Assembly: GCA_023434825.1 (NCBI GenBank)
Contig: JAEYSH010000230.1
Coordinates: 1-14,761 of the forward strand
Reading direction: 5' to 3'
Origin: Methanobacteriota archaeon
GTDB taxonomy: Archaea; Methanobacteriota; Methanobacteria; Methanobacteriales; Methanobacteriaceae
Length of the DNA stretch: 14,761 bases
Shown: positions 8,301 through 14,761 of the stretch, one piece after another
How positions within the stretch are numbered: position 1 is the first letter of the stretch
Layout of the letters: every line of letters starts with the position of its first letter
The notes under the pieces: model-generated
Databases searched by the model: none
What the model saw: only the letters and a program-made list of their open reading frames with translations
What the model was told of the DNA's origin: nothing
Translations under genes and position numbers: made by a program

Positions 8301-10412
8301 ATGAGTTCTGAAAAAAATTTAAACAATTCTAATCATTTAATTAATGAAAAAAGCCCTTATCTAATACAACATGCCCATAATCCTGTTGATTGGTATCCAT
8401 GGGACGATGAAGCATTTAATAAAGCTAAAAATGAGAATAAACCAATATTTCTATCTATTGGATATTCAACATGCCACTGGTGCCATGTTATGGCTCATGA
8501 ATCCTTTGAAGATGAAACAATTGGCAAATTAATGAACGATACATTTGTTTCAATAAAAGTAGACCGTGAAGAAAGACCTGATCTTGATAATATTTATATG
8601 ACTGTTTGTCAATTGATGACCGGAAGCGGAGGTTGGCCTTTAACAATTATAATGACCCCTGATAAAAAACCGTTCTTCGCGGGTACTTATTTTGCAAAAG
8701 AAAGTGGTTACGGAAGACCTGGACTTAAAGATATCATATTAAAAGTTAAAGAGTTATGGAATACACAACCCGAAGAGATATCTGCCTCTGCCGATACTCT
8801 CATTGACGCTCTCCAAAAGATTTCCCATAATGAAGCTGGAGATGAATTAAACATCAAAGTAATTGATAGTTGCTATGAAATTCTTTTAGGAAACTATGAT
8901 GATGTTTATGGAGGATTTGGAAAAGTACCTAAATTTCCAGCAGTTCACAACCTCCTATTTTTATTGAGATACTGGAAACGTTCAGAAGATCCTTTTGCTT
9001 TAAAAATGGTAACTGAAACTCTTGATTTTATGCGTAACGGAGGAATTTATGACCATTTAGGCTTTGGATTCCATCGTTATTCCGTGGACCAGGAATGGTT
9101 AGTTCCTCATTTTGAAAAAATGCTTTATGACCAGGCCACGATTTCTTTAGCATATACTGAAGCGTACCAGGCAACTGGAGAAAAAATATATAAAGACACA
9201 TCACTTGAAGTCTTTGAATATGTTCTTAGAGATATGAAATCACCAGAAGGTGGTTTTTATTCTGCTGAAGATGCAGATAGCGAAGGAGTAGAGGGAAAAT
9301 TCTATTTATGGACAAAAAAGGAATTAATAGACGTTCTTGGGGAAGAAGATGGTACATTTGCTTCCAAAATTTTTAATGTAACTGAAGAAGGTAATTTCCT
9401 TGAAGAAGCAACACGAGAAAAAACAGGGGCAAACATACTCTATATTCAAAATTCCATTGAAGAAATGGCCGAAATACTCCATATTTCAAAGGAAGAATTA
9501 GAAGTTAAACAAGAAAAAATTAGAAGAACTTTATTTGAACACCGCGCGAAACGAATACACCCACATAAAGATGATAAAATACTGACAGATTGGAATGGAT
9601 TGATGATTGCTTCACTTGCTAAAGGATCGCAGGTATTTAATGAAGAAAAATATTTAAATGCAGCATCTGATGCTGCAAATTTCATTTTAAAGAATATGCA
9701 AAAAAATGGCCGTTTAATGCACCGTTTCAGGGAAGGTGAATCTGCAATTGAAGGTCATTTAGATGATTATGCATTCTTGATCTATGGACTTTTAGAACTA
9801 TTTGAAGCCTCTTTTAATTCTAAATATCTCAAATACTCTCTAAAACTAACTGAAACGCTTTTTAATCATTTCTGGGATCATGAAAGTGGAGGTTTCTATT
9901 TTACTCCAGATGATGCAGAAAAAGTTCTTGTAAGGAAAAAAGAGATATATGATAGTGCAATTCCATCAGGAAATTCCATAATGATGCTTAATTTATTAAA
10001 ACTTGCGCAATTAATGGAAAATGAAGAATTTAAAGATAAAGCTTTAGATTTAGAAAAAGCCTTTTCTGAGGCAATTCGTAAAGTCCCAACCGGCTTTACT
10101 GCTTTTCTTTGCGCACTTGATTTTAAATTAGGACCCTCCTATGAAATAGTAGTTACTGGAAATAGAAATGATGAAAATATAGAGACAATTATGAGTTCTA
10201 TTAGACAAAATTTTATTCCAAACAAAACCATTATTCTAAATACAGATGAAGAAGAAGTTGATGAATTAAAAAATATTATAACATCACTAAAAACTAAAAA
10301 TATGGAAAATAATCAGGTTACGGCCTATATTTGTTCTGAAGGTAGCTGTAAAACTCCAACAAGCGATCTGAACACTGTTTTGAAATTATTAAATGTAAAA
10401 GGAGGAAACTGA
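8301..10412 (+). CDS. YyaL/DUF255 thioredoxin-domain protein
   Basis: A 703-residue protein of the DUF255 (YyaL, SPATA20) family. The N-terminal thioredoxin-like domain (about 1-170) opens with the family hallmarks: SPYLIQHAHNPVDWYPW (19-35), the redox motif CHWCH (Cys58, Cys61), VDREERPDLD (87-96) and GSGGWP (108-113). The rest is an alpha/alpha-toroid domain like six-hairpin glycosidases, with 'KVPKFPAVHN', 'HLGFGFHRYSVDQEWLVPHFEKMLYDQA', 'SAEDADSEGVEGKFYLWT' and 'ILTDWNGLMIASLAKG' as conserved blocks (the first long block is split here by family-standard loops). Length and all blocks look complete. Biochemical function is not settled; no signal peptide, so cytosolic. GGAGA lies 7 bases before the ATG. 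The stop overlaps the ribosome-binding region of the next gene, which starts 2 bases later, so the two are translationally coupled. Confidence 0.93.
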   Translation: MSSEKNLNNSNHLINEKSPYLIQHAHNPVDWYPWDDEAFNKAKNENKPIFLSIGYSTCHWCHVMAHESFEDETIGKLMNDTFVSIKVDREERPDLDNIYMTVCQLMTGSGGWPLTIIMTPDKKPFFAGTYFAKESGYGRPGLKDIILKVKELWNTQPEEISASADTLIDALQKISHNEAGDELNIKVIDSCYEILLGNYDDVYGGFGKVPKFPAVHNLLFLLRYWKRSEDPFALKMVTETLDFMRNGGIYDHLGFGFHRYSVDQEWLVPHFEKMLYDQATISLAYTEAYQATGEKIYKDTSLEVFEYVLRDMKSPEGGFYSAEDADSEGVEGKFYLWTKKELIDVLGEEDGTFASKIFNVTEEGNFLEEATREKTGANILYIQNSIEEMAEILHISKEELEVKQEKIRRTLFEHRAKRIHPHKDDKILTDWNGLMIASLAKGSQVFNEEKYLNAASDAANFILKNMQKNGRLMHRFREGESAIEGHLDDYAFLIYGLLELFEASFNSKYLKYSLKLTETLFNHFWDHESGGFYFTPDDAEKVLVRKKEIYDSAIPSGNSIMMLNLLKLAQLMENEEFKDKALDLEKAFSEAIRKVPTGFTAFLCALDFKLGPSYEIVVTGNRNDENIETIMSSIRQNFIPNKTIILNTDEEEVDELKNIITSLKTKNMENNQVTAYICSEGSCKTPTSDLNTVLKLLNVKGGN

Positions 10413-10413
10413 T

Positions 10414-11106
10414 TTGAAAAGAATTTACAGCAGCGTTAAAAATAAAATAAGCCCAGATAACAGTTTAAGCAACGAAAAAATAAAGGAAATATTATCTGAT
10501 AAAAATGTAATTGTAAGTGATGACACTAATAGAGAAAATAGGATACCTCCAGGCCAGCATGAAACTAAATCATGGCCAGTGCTGCATGCAGGATCAGTGC
10601 AAAAAATTGATACTTCTAAATGGAAATTTAAAATATTTGGACTTGTTGAAGAAGAAAAAGAATTGAATTATAGTGAATTCAGTTCACTTCCAGTATCTAA
10701 AGTATTTTCAGATATTCACTGTGTTACAACATGGTCTAAGTTAAATAACATCTGGGAAGGAGTCAGCTCATCTACAATTAAAGAAATGGTAAATATTTTA
10801 CCTGAAGCAAAATACGTAATGGTTCATGCATCTGGAAATTTCTCTACTAATTTACCAATTGAAGATTTCCTCGAGCCAGATGTTTTATTTGCAACAACGC
10901 ATAATGAAATTCCATTAACTAAAGGTCATGGAGGACCTGTAAGACTAGTAGTTCCCAAACTATATTTCTGGAAATCTGCTAAATGGGTAACAGGGGTAGA
11001 ATTTATAGAAGAAGATAAACCTGGTTTTTGGGAATCTAACGGATATCATATGCGTGGTGATCCATGGAAAGAAGAACGTTACAGCTGGCAATCATCTTAC
11101 ATTTAA
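10414..11106 (+). CDS. Sulfite-oxidase-like molybdopterin oxidoreductase
   Basis: A 230-residue protein of the Oxidored_molyb fold, the molybdopterin-binding core of sulfite oxidase and MsrP. Key visible features: 'SWPVLHAG' (53-60), 'KIFGLVEE' (73-80), 'SDIHCVTTWSKL' with Cys103, the family's metal-ligand Cys, 'HASGNFSTNLPIED' (138-151), 'GHGGPVRLVVPKLYFWKSAKW' region (about 171-191) and 'GFWESNGYHMRGDPW' (204-218). It lacks the dimerisation domain, haem domain and twin-arginine signal, so it is a compact cytosolic form of the YuiH type. The metal could be Mo or W. The substrate is unknown; sulfite or oxidised-sulfur compounds are possibilities by family only. The start is TTG at 10414, supported by GGAGG (10401-10405) inside the end of the upstream gene. 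Confidence 0.9.
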   Translation: MKRIYSSVKNKISPDNSLSNEKIKEILSDKNVIVSDDTNRENRIPPGQHETKSWPVLHAGSVQKIDTSKWKFKIFGLVEEEKELNYSEFSSLPVSKVFSDIHCVTTWSKLNNIWEGVSSSTIKEMVNILPEAKYVMVHASGNFSTNLPIEDFLEPDVLFATTHNEIPLTKGHGGPVRLVVPKLYFWKSAKWVTGVEFIEEDKPGFWESNGYHMRGDPWKEERYSWQSSYI

Positions 11107-11146
11107 TTAAATAAAATTATTAATAGATAATAAGAAATAAAAATAA

Positions 11147-11154
11147 TTATATAT
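11147..11154 (+). promoter_or_regulatory. Candidate TATA box of the LSm gene
   Basis: TTATATAT preceded by an A-rich stretch, 57 bases before the ATG at 11212. Transcription would start near 11175-11180, leaving a leader of roughly 30-35 bases with the GAGAGG site (11201-11206). Its position in a gap after the previous operon supports a separate promoter, but the AT-rich background weakens the match. Confidence 0.4.
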
Positions 11155-11211
11155 TAATAGAAATAAATCTAAGCAATAATACTTTTAATATTTTAATCAT
11201 GAGAGGATATA

Positions 11212-11442
11212 ATGAGAGGAAAAATAATAGCAGCTAGATCAGAAGAGAAAACAGAAAATCCACTTCACAGACAGCTTAAACAATTTCAAAATAAAGATGT
11301 CAGAATAAAACAGAAAGATACTGAAATCAAAGAAGGGCAGCTTTTAGCAATAGATAATTACTTAAACGTTGCAATTCAGACTGAAGCGGGCATGGAGTTT
11401 ATAAAAGGAACAAGAATTTTATATATTCAACTTAAAACTTAA
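11212..11442 (+). CDS. LSm/Sm-like RNA-binding protein
   Basis: A 76-residue protein with a compact Sm fold. After a basic N-terminal extension (about 1-16), helix 'PLHRQLKQF' leads into Sm1: 'KDVRIKQKDTEIKEGQLLAI' (28-47) and 'DNYLNVAI' (48-55), which matches the family D-x-x-x-N RNA-binding loop. Sm2 is short: 'FIKGTRILYI' (63-72), where KG replaces the common RG. The variable loop between Sm1 and Sm2 is very small ('QTEAGME'). Archaeal Sm proteins form heptameric or hexameric rings that bind U-rich RNA. The sequence differs from the standard archaeal SmAP1 pattern, so this is probably a second, divergent paralogue. ATG 11212 follows GAGAGG. It seems to be transcribed alone, between two operons. 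Confidence 0.78.
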   Translation: MRGKIIAARSEEKTENPLHRQLKQFQNKDVRIKQKDTEIKEGQLLAIDNYLNVAIQTEAGMEFIKGTRILYIQLKT

Positions 11443-11477
11443 TTATTTTTATTATATTCTTATTAAATTAAAATCAT

Positions 11478-11527
11478 GTTATTATAGCGTTAATAACTAA
11501 AATTAGACTAATCTCCTCATTTTTTTT
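11478..11527 (+). terminator. Hairpin and T8 run after the LSm gene
   Basis: A perfect 7-bp inverted repeat, GTTATTA-TAGCGT-TAATAAC (11478-11497), is followed about 20 bases later by eight Ts (11520-11527). A looser T-rich stretch sits right after the stop (11444-11460). Either could end the LSm transcript. The spacing between hairpin and T-run is longer than in bacterial terminators, so the T-runs may be the real signal. Confidence 0.35.
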
Positions 11528-11847
11528 AATTAATTTTCATAGTAAACTTTATAAACATCTTGTAAGCAATATCAATTAACTAAATTCAACGAGAATTTCT
11601 AAGACTTCTAAACTTACAAAACCGTTTGAAATTAATTTATAACATCCCAATAGTCAAAAAATAATAACGAGATGTTAAAATTATTATAAACTAATAATAC
11701 ACTATAACAGTTATGCATTCATGAATAAATGTTAATTGAAATTCTCCAAATAATAAAAATCAGTTAAATTTTTTATTTTAAAAACATCAACATTTAAGAA
11801 TATAAAAATAAACCTTAAAAATTGTTTATTTCAGGTAGTGATAAGAA
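11528..11847 (+). other. Upstream region of the HMG-CoA synthase operon
   Basis: This is the remainder of a 405-base gap ahead of the mevalonate genes. It is AT-rich and has no supportable gene. It contains a weak 7-bp inverted repeat, TAACATC (11640-11646) and GATGTTA (11671-11677), with a 24-base spacer, which could be an operator or chance. The operon promoter must lie here. A TATA-like 'AATATAAAAATA' near 11798-11810 is at a workable distance from the ATG at 11848, but is not distinct from background. Confidence 0.35.
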
Positions 11848-12888
11848 ATGGCAGGAATAGTAGGATATGGGGTTTATATACCTTCATATAGAATAAAAGT
11901 TGAAGAAATAGCCAAAGTTTGGGGAGATGACCCTAAAGCTATTTCAAGAGGGCTTGTTGTACAGGAAAAGTCTGTTCCAGCCCCAGATGAAGATACTGCA
12001 ACCATTTCAGTGGAAGCAGCAAGATATGCAATTAATAGATCCATGATTGACCCTCAAAATATTGGGGCAGTTTATGTCGGATCAGAATCACACCCTTACG
12101 CTGTAAAACCAACAGCAACTATAGTAGCAGAAGCAGTTGGCGCATCACCTAACATGACATCAGCAGATTTAGAATTTGCATGTAAAGCAGGGACAGCAGG
12201 GATGCAAATATGTATGGGACTTGTAGATTCCGGAATCGCAGATTATGGATTAGCTGTTGGTGCAGATACAGCTCAAGGTGCTCCAGGAGATGCTTTAGAA
12301 TACACAGCATCAGCAGGAGGAGCAGCTTACGTAATTGGTAAAGAAAATACAATTGCTGATTTTGAAGGAACTTACAGTTTCACTTCAGATACTCCTGATT
12401 TTTACAGAAGAGAAGGAAAACCATATCCAAGACACGGTGGAAGGTTCACAGGAGAACCAGCCTACTTTAAACATGTATTGTCTGCAGCAAAAGGAATGTT
12501 TGAAAAAATGGGAACTGAAGCATCAGATTATGATCATGCAGTATTCCACCAGCCAAACGGTAAATTTTATCTAAAAGCTGCAAAAAAACTTGGATTTACA
12601 AGTGAACAATCCAAAACAGGACTTTTAACACCAGTAATAGGAAATACTTATTCTGGAGCGACACCATTAGGATTAGCCGCTATTCTAGATATAGCCGAGC
12701 CTGGCGACCGAATATTTGCAGTATCATACGGTTCAGGAGCAGGAAGTGACGCTTTCAGCATAACTGTAAATGACGCTATTGAAGAAAGAAGAGAATACGC
12801 ACCTAAAGTAGCAGATCTGGTGGCAAAGAAAAATTACGTTGATTACGCAATGTATGCCAAGTTTAAAGGCAAACTAAGGATGGCATAA
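11848..12888 (+). CDS. Hydroxymethylglutaryl-CoA synthase, archaeal type
   Basis: Condenses acetoacetyl-CoA with acetyl-CoA to HMG-CoA, feeding mevalonate and so the isoprenoid chains of archaeal membrane lipids. The protein has 346 residues, the normal archaeal length. Visible family features: N-terminal 'GIVGYGVYIPSYRI', 'VGSESHPYAVKP' with the catalytic Glu80, 'DLEFACKAGTAGMQ' with nucleophile Cys112, 'FHQPNGKF' with His234, and 'GNTYSGATPLGLAAIL' (265-280). The active site looks complete. Cytosolic. A GGTAGTGAT region lies ahead of the ATG. In archaea this enzyme forms a complex with a thiolase and a DUF35 protein that share a CoA site; the thiolase follows here after 44 bases, but no DUF35 gene adjoins. 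Confidence 0.96.
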   Translation: MAGIVGYGVYIPSYRIKVEEIAKVWGDDPKAISRGLVVQEKSVPAPDEDTATISVEAARYAINRSMIDPQNIGAVYVGSESHPYAVKPTATIVAEAVGASPNMTSADLEFACKAGTAGMQICMGLVDSGIADYGLAVGADTAQGAPGDALEYTASAGGAAYVIGKENTIADFEGTYSFTSDTPDFYRREGKPYPRHGGRFTGEPAYFKHVLSAAKGMFEKMGTEASDYDHAVFHQPNGKFYLKAAKKLGFTSEQSKTGLLTPVIGNTYSGATPLGLAAILDIAEPGDRIFAVSYGSGAGSDAFSITVNDAIEERREYAPKVADLVAKKNYVDYAMYAKFKGKLRMA

Positions 12889-12932
12889 TAGTTAATGCTA
12901 ATAAATCATTCAATATCGAATGGAGGAATTAT

Positions 12933-14090
12933 TTGAGAGATGTTGCAATTATAGGGGTTTCACAAACAAAATTTGGGGAACTCTGGGACGAATCATTTAG
13001 AGATTTAATAACTGACGCAGGATTAAAAGCTGTAGCAGATGCAAATATAGAAGGTGACGACCTTGAAGCAATGTTTGTTGGAAATATGTCCGCAGGTCTT
13101 TTTGTTCAGCAGGAACATATTGCTTCTTTAATAGCTGATCATGCAGGTTTAACACCAATTCCAACTGCAAGAGTAGAAGCAGCATGTGCATCTGGAGGAT
13201 TAGCACTTAGAAACGGGATAATGGCTGTTGCTTCAGGATACCACGATGTAGTTATCTCTGCAGGTGTGGAAAAGATGACAGATGTTGTTGATCCAACTCC
13301 ATCTATCGCTACCGCTTCAGATCAGGAATGGGAAGCACAACAAGGAGTTACATTCCCATCACTTTATGCAATGATGGCCAGAAGACATATGTATGAATAT
13401 GGAACTACCAGAGAACAGCTTGCAATGGTTTCAGTTATAAACCATGAAAATGGAGCTAAAAATCCTCTTGCTCAGTTTCCATTTGAAATTTCAGTTGATG
13501 CAGTGTTAAATTCAACAATGGTTGCTGACCCATTAAGGCTTCTTGACTGTTCACCAGTAACAGACGGAGCTGCTGCAGTGATTTTATGCCCAGCAGAAGA
13601 AGCTAAAAAGTACACGGATACACCTATTTACATTAAAGCATCAGCACAATCTTCAGGTAGTATAGCATTACACGACAGGAAAGATTTAACAACCATTGAT
13701 GCAACTGTTTTTGCAGCAAAAAATGCATATAAAATGGCGGGTGTAGAACCAAAAGACATTGATGCAGTTGAAGTGCATGATTGTTTCAGTATTAACGGAC
13801 TTCTTGCTATCGAAGACCTTGGATTTGTTGATAAAGGAAAAGGTGGAATAGCAATTGAGGAAGGTATGACTCGATTAGACGGTGAAATTCCAGTAAATCC
13901 ATCTGGGGGTCTTAAATCCAGAGGTCACCCATTAGGAGCTACAGGAATTGCTCAAGCAGCAGAAATTGTATGGCAACTAAGAGGGGAAGCTGGTAAAAGA
14001 CAGGTTGAAGGCGCTGAAATCGGTATGACCCACAATATTGGTGGAACCGGTGGAACAGCCGCAGTGCACATCATGTCTAACAAAAAATAG
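12933..14090 (+). CDS. Archaeal acetyl-CoA C-acetyltransferase (thiolase)
   Basis: Joins two acetyl-CoA to acetoacetyl-CoA, which the adjacent HMG-CoA synthase uses at once. The protein has 385 residues. Visible motifs: 'VEAACASGGLAL' with nucleophile Cys85, 'VHDCFSINGLLA' with His282, 'NPSGGLKSRGHPLGATG' with His332, and a C-terminal 'HNIGGTGGTAAVHI' in which the second Cys of bacterial thiolases (the C-x-G motif) is absent. That is normal for the archaeal, SCP2-like branch. The start is TTG at 12933, supported by GGAGG (12922-12926) 6 bases ahead. In the best-studied methanogen complex the thiolase and HMG-CoA synthase are bridged by DUF35, so this gene normally has that neighbour. Here a strong hairpin follows the stop instead. 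Confidence 0.95.
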   Translation: MRDVAIIGVSQTKFGELWDESFRDLITDAGLKAVADANIEGDDLEAMFVGNMSAGLFVQQEHIASLIADHAGLTPIPTARVEAACASGGLALRNGIMAVASGYHDVVISAGVEKMTDVVDPTPSIATASDQEWEAQQGVTFPSLYAMMARRHMYEYGTTREQLAMVSVINHENGAKNPLAQFPFEISVDAVLNSTMVADPLRLLDCSPVTDGAAAVILCPAEEAKKYTDTPIYIKASAQSSGSIALHDRKDLTTIDATVFAAKNAYKMAGVEPKDIDAVEVHDCFSINGLLAIEDLGFVDKGKGGIAIEEGMTRLDGEIPVNPSGGLKSRGHPLGATGIAQAAEIVWQLRGEAGKRQVEGAEIGMTHNIGGTGGTAAVHIMSNKK

Positions 14091-14092
14091 TG

Positions 14093-14134
14093 GAATTTTA
14101 CAATTAACTGTAAAATTCATTTTTACTTTATTTT
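14093..14134 (+). terminator. Hairpin terminator of the mevalonate operon
   Basis: A perfect 10-bp inverted repeat, GAATTTTACA (14093-14102) and TGTAAAATTC (14109-14118), with a 6-base loop, starts 2 bases after the thiolase stop. T-rich sequence follows (ATTTTTACTTTATTTTG, 14119-14135). It is the strongest hairpin seen in the window and marks the end of the two-gene operon. Confidence 0.65.
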
Positions 14135-14200
14135 GAATTTATTTTAAGGATTATTTTTCAAATGGCAATCTTTTAGATTATACTAAATTAATACACGTAA

Positions 14201-14220
14201 TTTTTCTATATTTTTCTATA
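14201..14220. repeat. Two tandem copies of a 10-base T-rich unit
   Basis: TTTTTCTATA occurs twice in a row, followed by another T7 run. It lies between the convergent thiolase and DUF4268-like genes. On the plus strand it would add T-rich termination signal. It may simply be slippage in AT-rich DNA. Confidence 0.6.
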
Positions 14221-14243
14221 ATTTTTTTAAATATTTCATGCGA

Positions 14244-14588
14244 TTAAATACTAGTCGAGTTAATCTTTTCATCAAAATTTAATTTTTCATCAAAATTATT
14301 TTTAAAATCATCTTGTCTAGATTTAAAACGATCTCGCAGTCTTAGATTTTCAACATAATTATTTGGAAGTTGAAAATGTAGTGCAACCTGAAACTCAGTT
14401 ATAGGATATTTCACTAAAAACCACTCAAAATGAATTTTATCAGTCCCAGTAGGAATATGTAAATAATGATTAGTAAATTTATTATTACTACTTATCAACC
14501 CCGGTTTCTTATCATTAAATTTTTCAACTAACTTTGTCCAAAATTTAAAATATGCTTGCATTTCGTTACTTAATTCTTCTGTCTGCAT
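14244..14588 (-). CDS. DUF4268-like protein, probably truncated
   Basis: A 114-residue soluble protein. The layout 'EMQAYFKFWTKLVEKFND', then a hinge with 'NNKFTNHYLHIPTG', then beta strands 'KIHFEWFLVK' and 'EFQVALHFQLP', then a charged helix 'LRLRDRFKSRQDDFKNNF' resembles DUF4268, a domain found alone or at the C terminus of nuclease- and restriction-like proteins. The call is by pattern only. DUF4268 normally runs some tens of residues further after the charged helix, while this protein stops after 'LNFDEKINSTSI'. Its last part contains an 18-base direct duplication giving NFDEK twice. After the TAA the same frame stays open for 21 more codons. The start at 14588 is well supported by AGGGGG 6 bases ahead. 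Its function is unknown. Confidence 0.6.
   Translation of the reverse strand: MQTEELSNEMQAYFKFWTKLVEKFNDKKPGLISSNNKFTNHYLHIPTGTDKIHFEWFLVKYPITEFQVALHFQLPNNYVENLRLRDRFKSRQDDFKNNFDEKLNFDEKINSTSI
14266..14301. repeat. 18-base direct duplication within the DUF4268-like gene
   Basis: TTTTCATCAAAATT occurs at 14266-14279 and again at 14284-14297, an 18-base period equal to six codons. On the minus strand it encodes the paired NFDEKL/NFDEKI at the protein's C terminus, keeping the frame. Confidence 0.75.
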
Positions 14589-14724
14589 TTTCTTCCCCCT
14601 TAAAAATTAACCATGATTATATAGGAATAAATTCATTAATAATGATTATTAAAAGTAATATTTATTCATTTTAACCAGTATTTTAATTTAAAATAAAATA
14701 GTTTATGATTTTTCCTAAATTCAG

Positions 14725-14761
14725 GCATTCTGGGCGAAGCCCTTATCGGAGGGTGGTGGGG
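14725..14761. other. GC-rich edge segment, possible structured RNA start
   Basis: After more than 130 bases of nearly pure AT sequence (14589-14720), the last 37 bases turn strongly GC-rich and contain a tight hairpin, GGGC-GAA-GCCC (14732-14742), then GGAGGGTGGTGGGG. In AT-rich archaea such islands are usually stable RNAs. A TATA-like TTTATGAT (14702-14709) lies about 22-25 bases ahead of the GC-rich start. I could not match it to tRNA, SRP RNA or RNase P RNA, and the window ends too soon. A coding start or mobile-element end is also possible. Confidence 0.35.

Noticed and set aside
11199..11214. ATGAGAGGA occurs twice around the LSm start, offering an ATG at 11199
   Set aside because: The first ATG is out of frame with the LSm protein; the first GAGAGG instead serves as the ribosome-binding site for ATG 11212.
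11640..11677. Inverted repeat TAACATC/GATGTTA as an operator for the mevalonate operon
   Set aside because: Seven bases with a 24-base spacer are expected by chance in AT-rich DNA; kept only as a note in the upstream region.
12335..12574. Alternative-frame open reading inside HMG-CoA synthase
   Set aside because: It lies within a highly conserved enzyme and has a low-complexity composition typical of a shadow frame.
14201..14301. CRISPR array or phase-variable repeat tract
   Set aside because: Only two short units of each repeat, no spacers, and no cas genes in the window.

Overview
The window looks like a stretch of a methanogenic archaeon chromosome, most likely order Methanobacteriales and Methanobacterium-like. 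This rests on three things: very AT-rich DNA with AGA/AGG-dominated arginine codons; archaeal signals (TATA-type promoters, GGTGA and GGAGG ribosome-binding sites, TTG starts); and gene content. The content includes the archaeal HMG-CoA synthase/thiolase pair, a DUF2121 (Connectase-type) protein known from methanogens, an Sm-like protein and a multi-PAS cytoplasmic histidine kinase of the kind common in Methanobacterium. The genus is an inference.

Layout. 1-209: 3' end of a flavin-binding (PPOX-like) protein, followed by a hairpin/T-tract. 450-1823: a co-directional cluster of an NTF2-like protein and two different GNAT acetyltransferases behind a good TATA box. 1969-3063: chorismate synthase AroC. 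3079-5937 (minus): a 952-residue soluble sensor kinase that converges with aroC. 6141-7910 (minus): a probable two-gene unit, the Connectase-family protein and then an MBL-fold hydrolase whose start is split from its body by an apparent one-base insertion. 7911-8300: divergent AT-rich spacer. 8301-11106: YyaL/DUF255 thioredoxin-domain protein translationally coupled to a sulfite-oxidase-like molybdopterin protein. 11212-11442: an LSm/Sm-like protein. 11848-14090: the mevalonate entry operon for isoprenoid lipids (HMG-CoA synthase, thiolase), ending at a perfect 10-bp hairpin. 14244-14588 (minus): a short DUF4268-like protein, probably truncated. From about 14725 the base composition turns sharply GC-rich at the window edge, perhaps the start of a structured RNA.

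How the genes work together. Most units are housekeeping: AroC finishes the common aromatic pathway, thiolase plus HMG-CoA synthase start archaeal lipid synthesis, and the LSm protein probably handles RNA. The best candidates for less ordinary biology are the Connectase/MBL pair, the YyaL/molybdopterin-oxidoreductase pair, the archaeal thiolase operon without an adjacent DUF35 partner, and the MBL frameshift. I saw no CRISPR array, insertion sequence, tRNA or rRNA that I could support.
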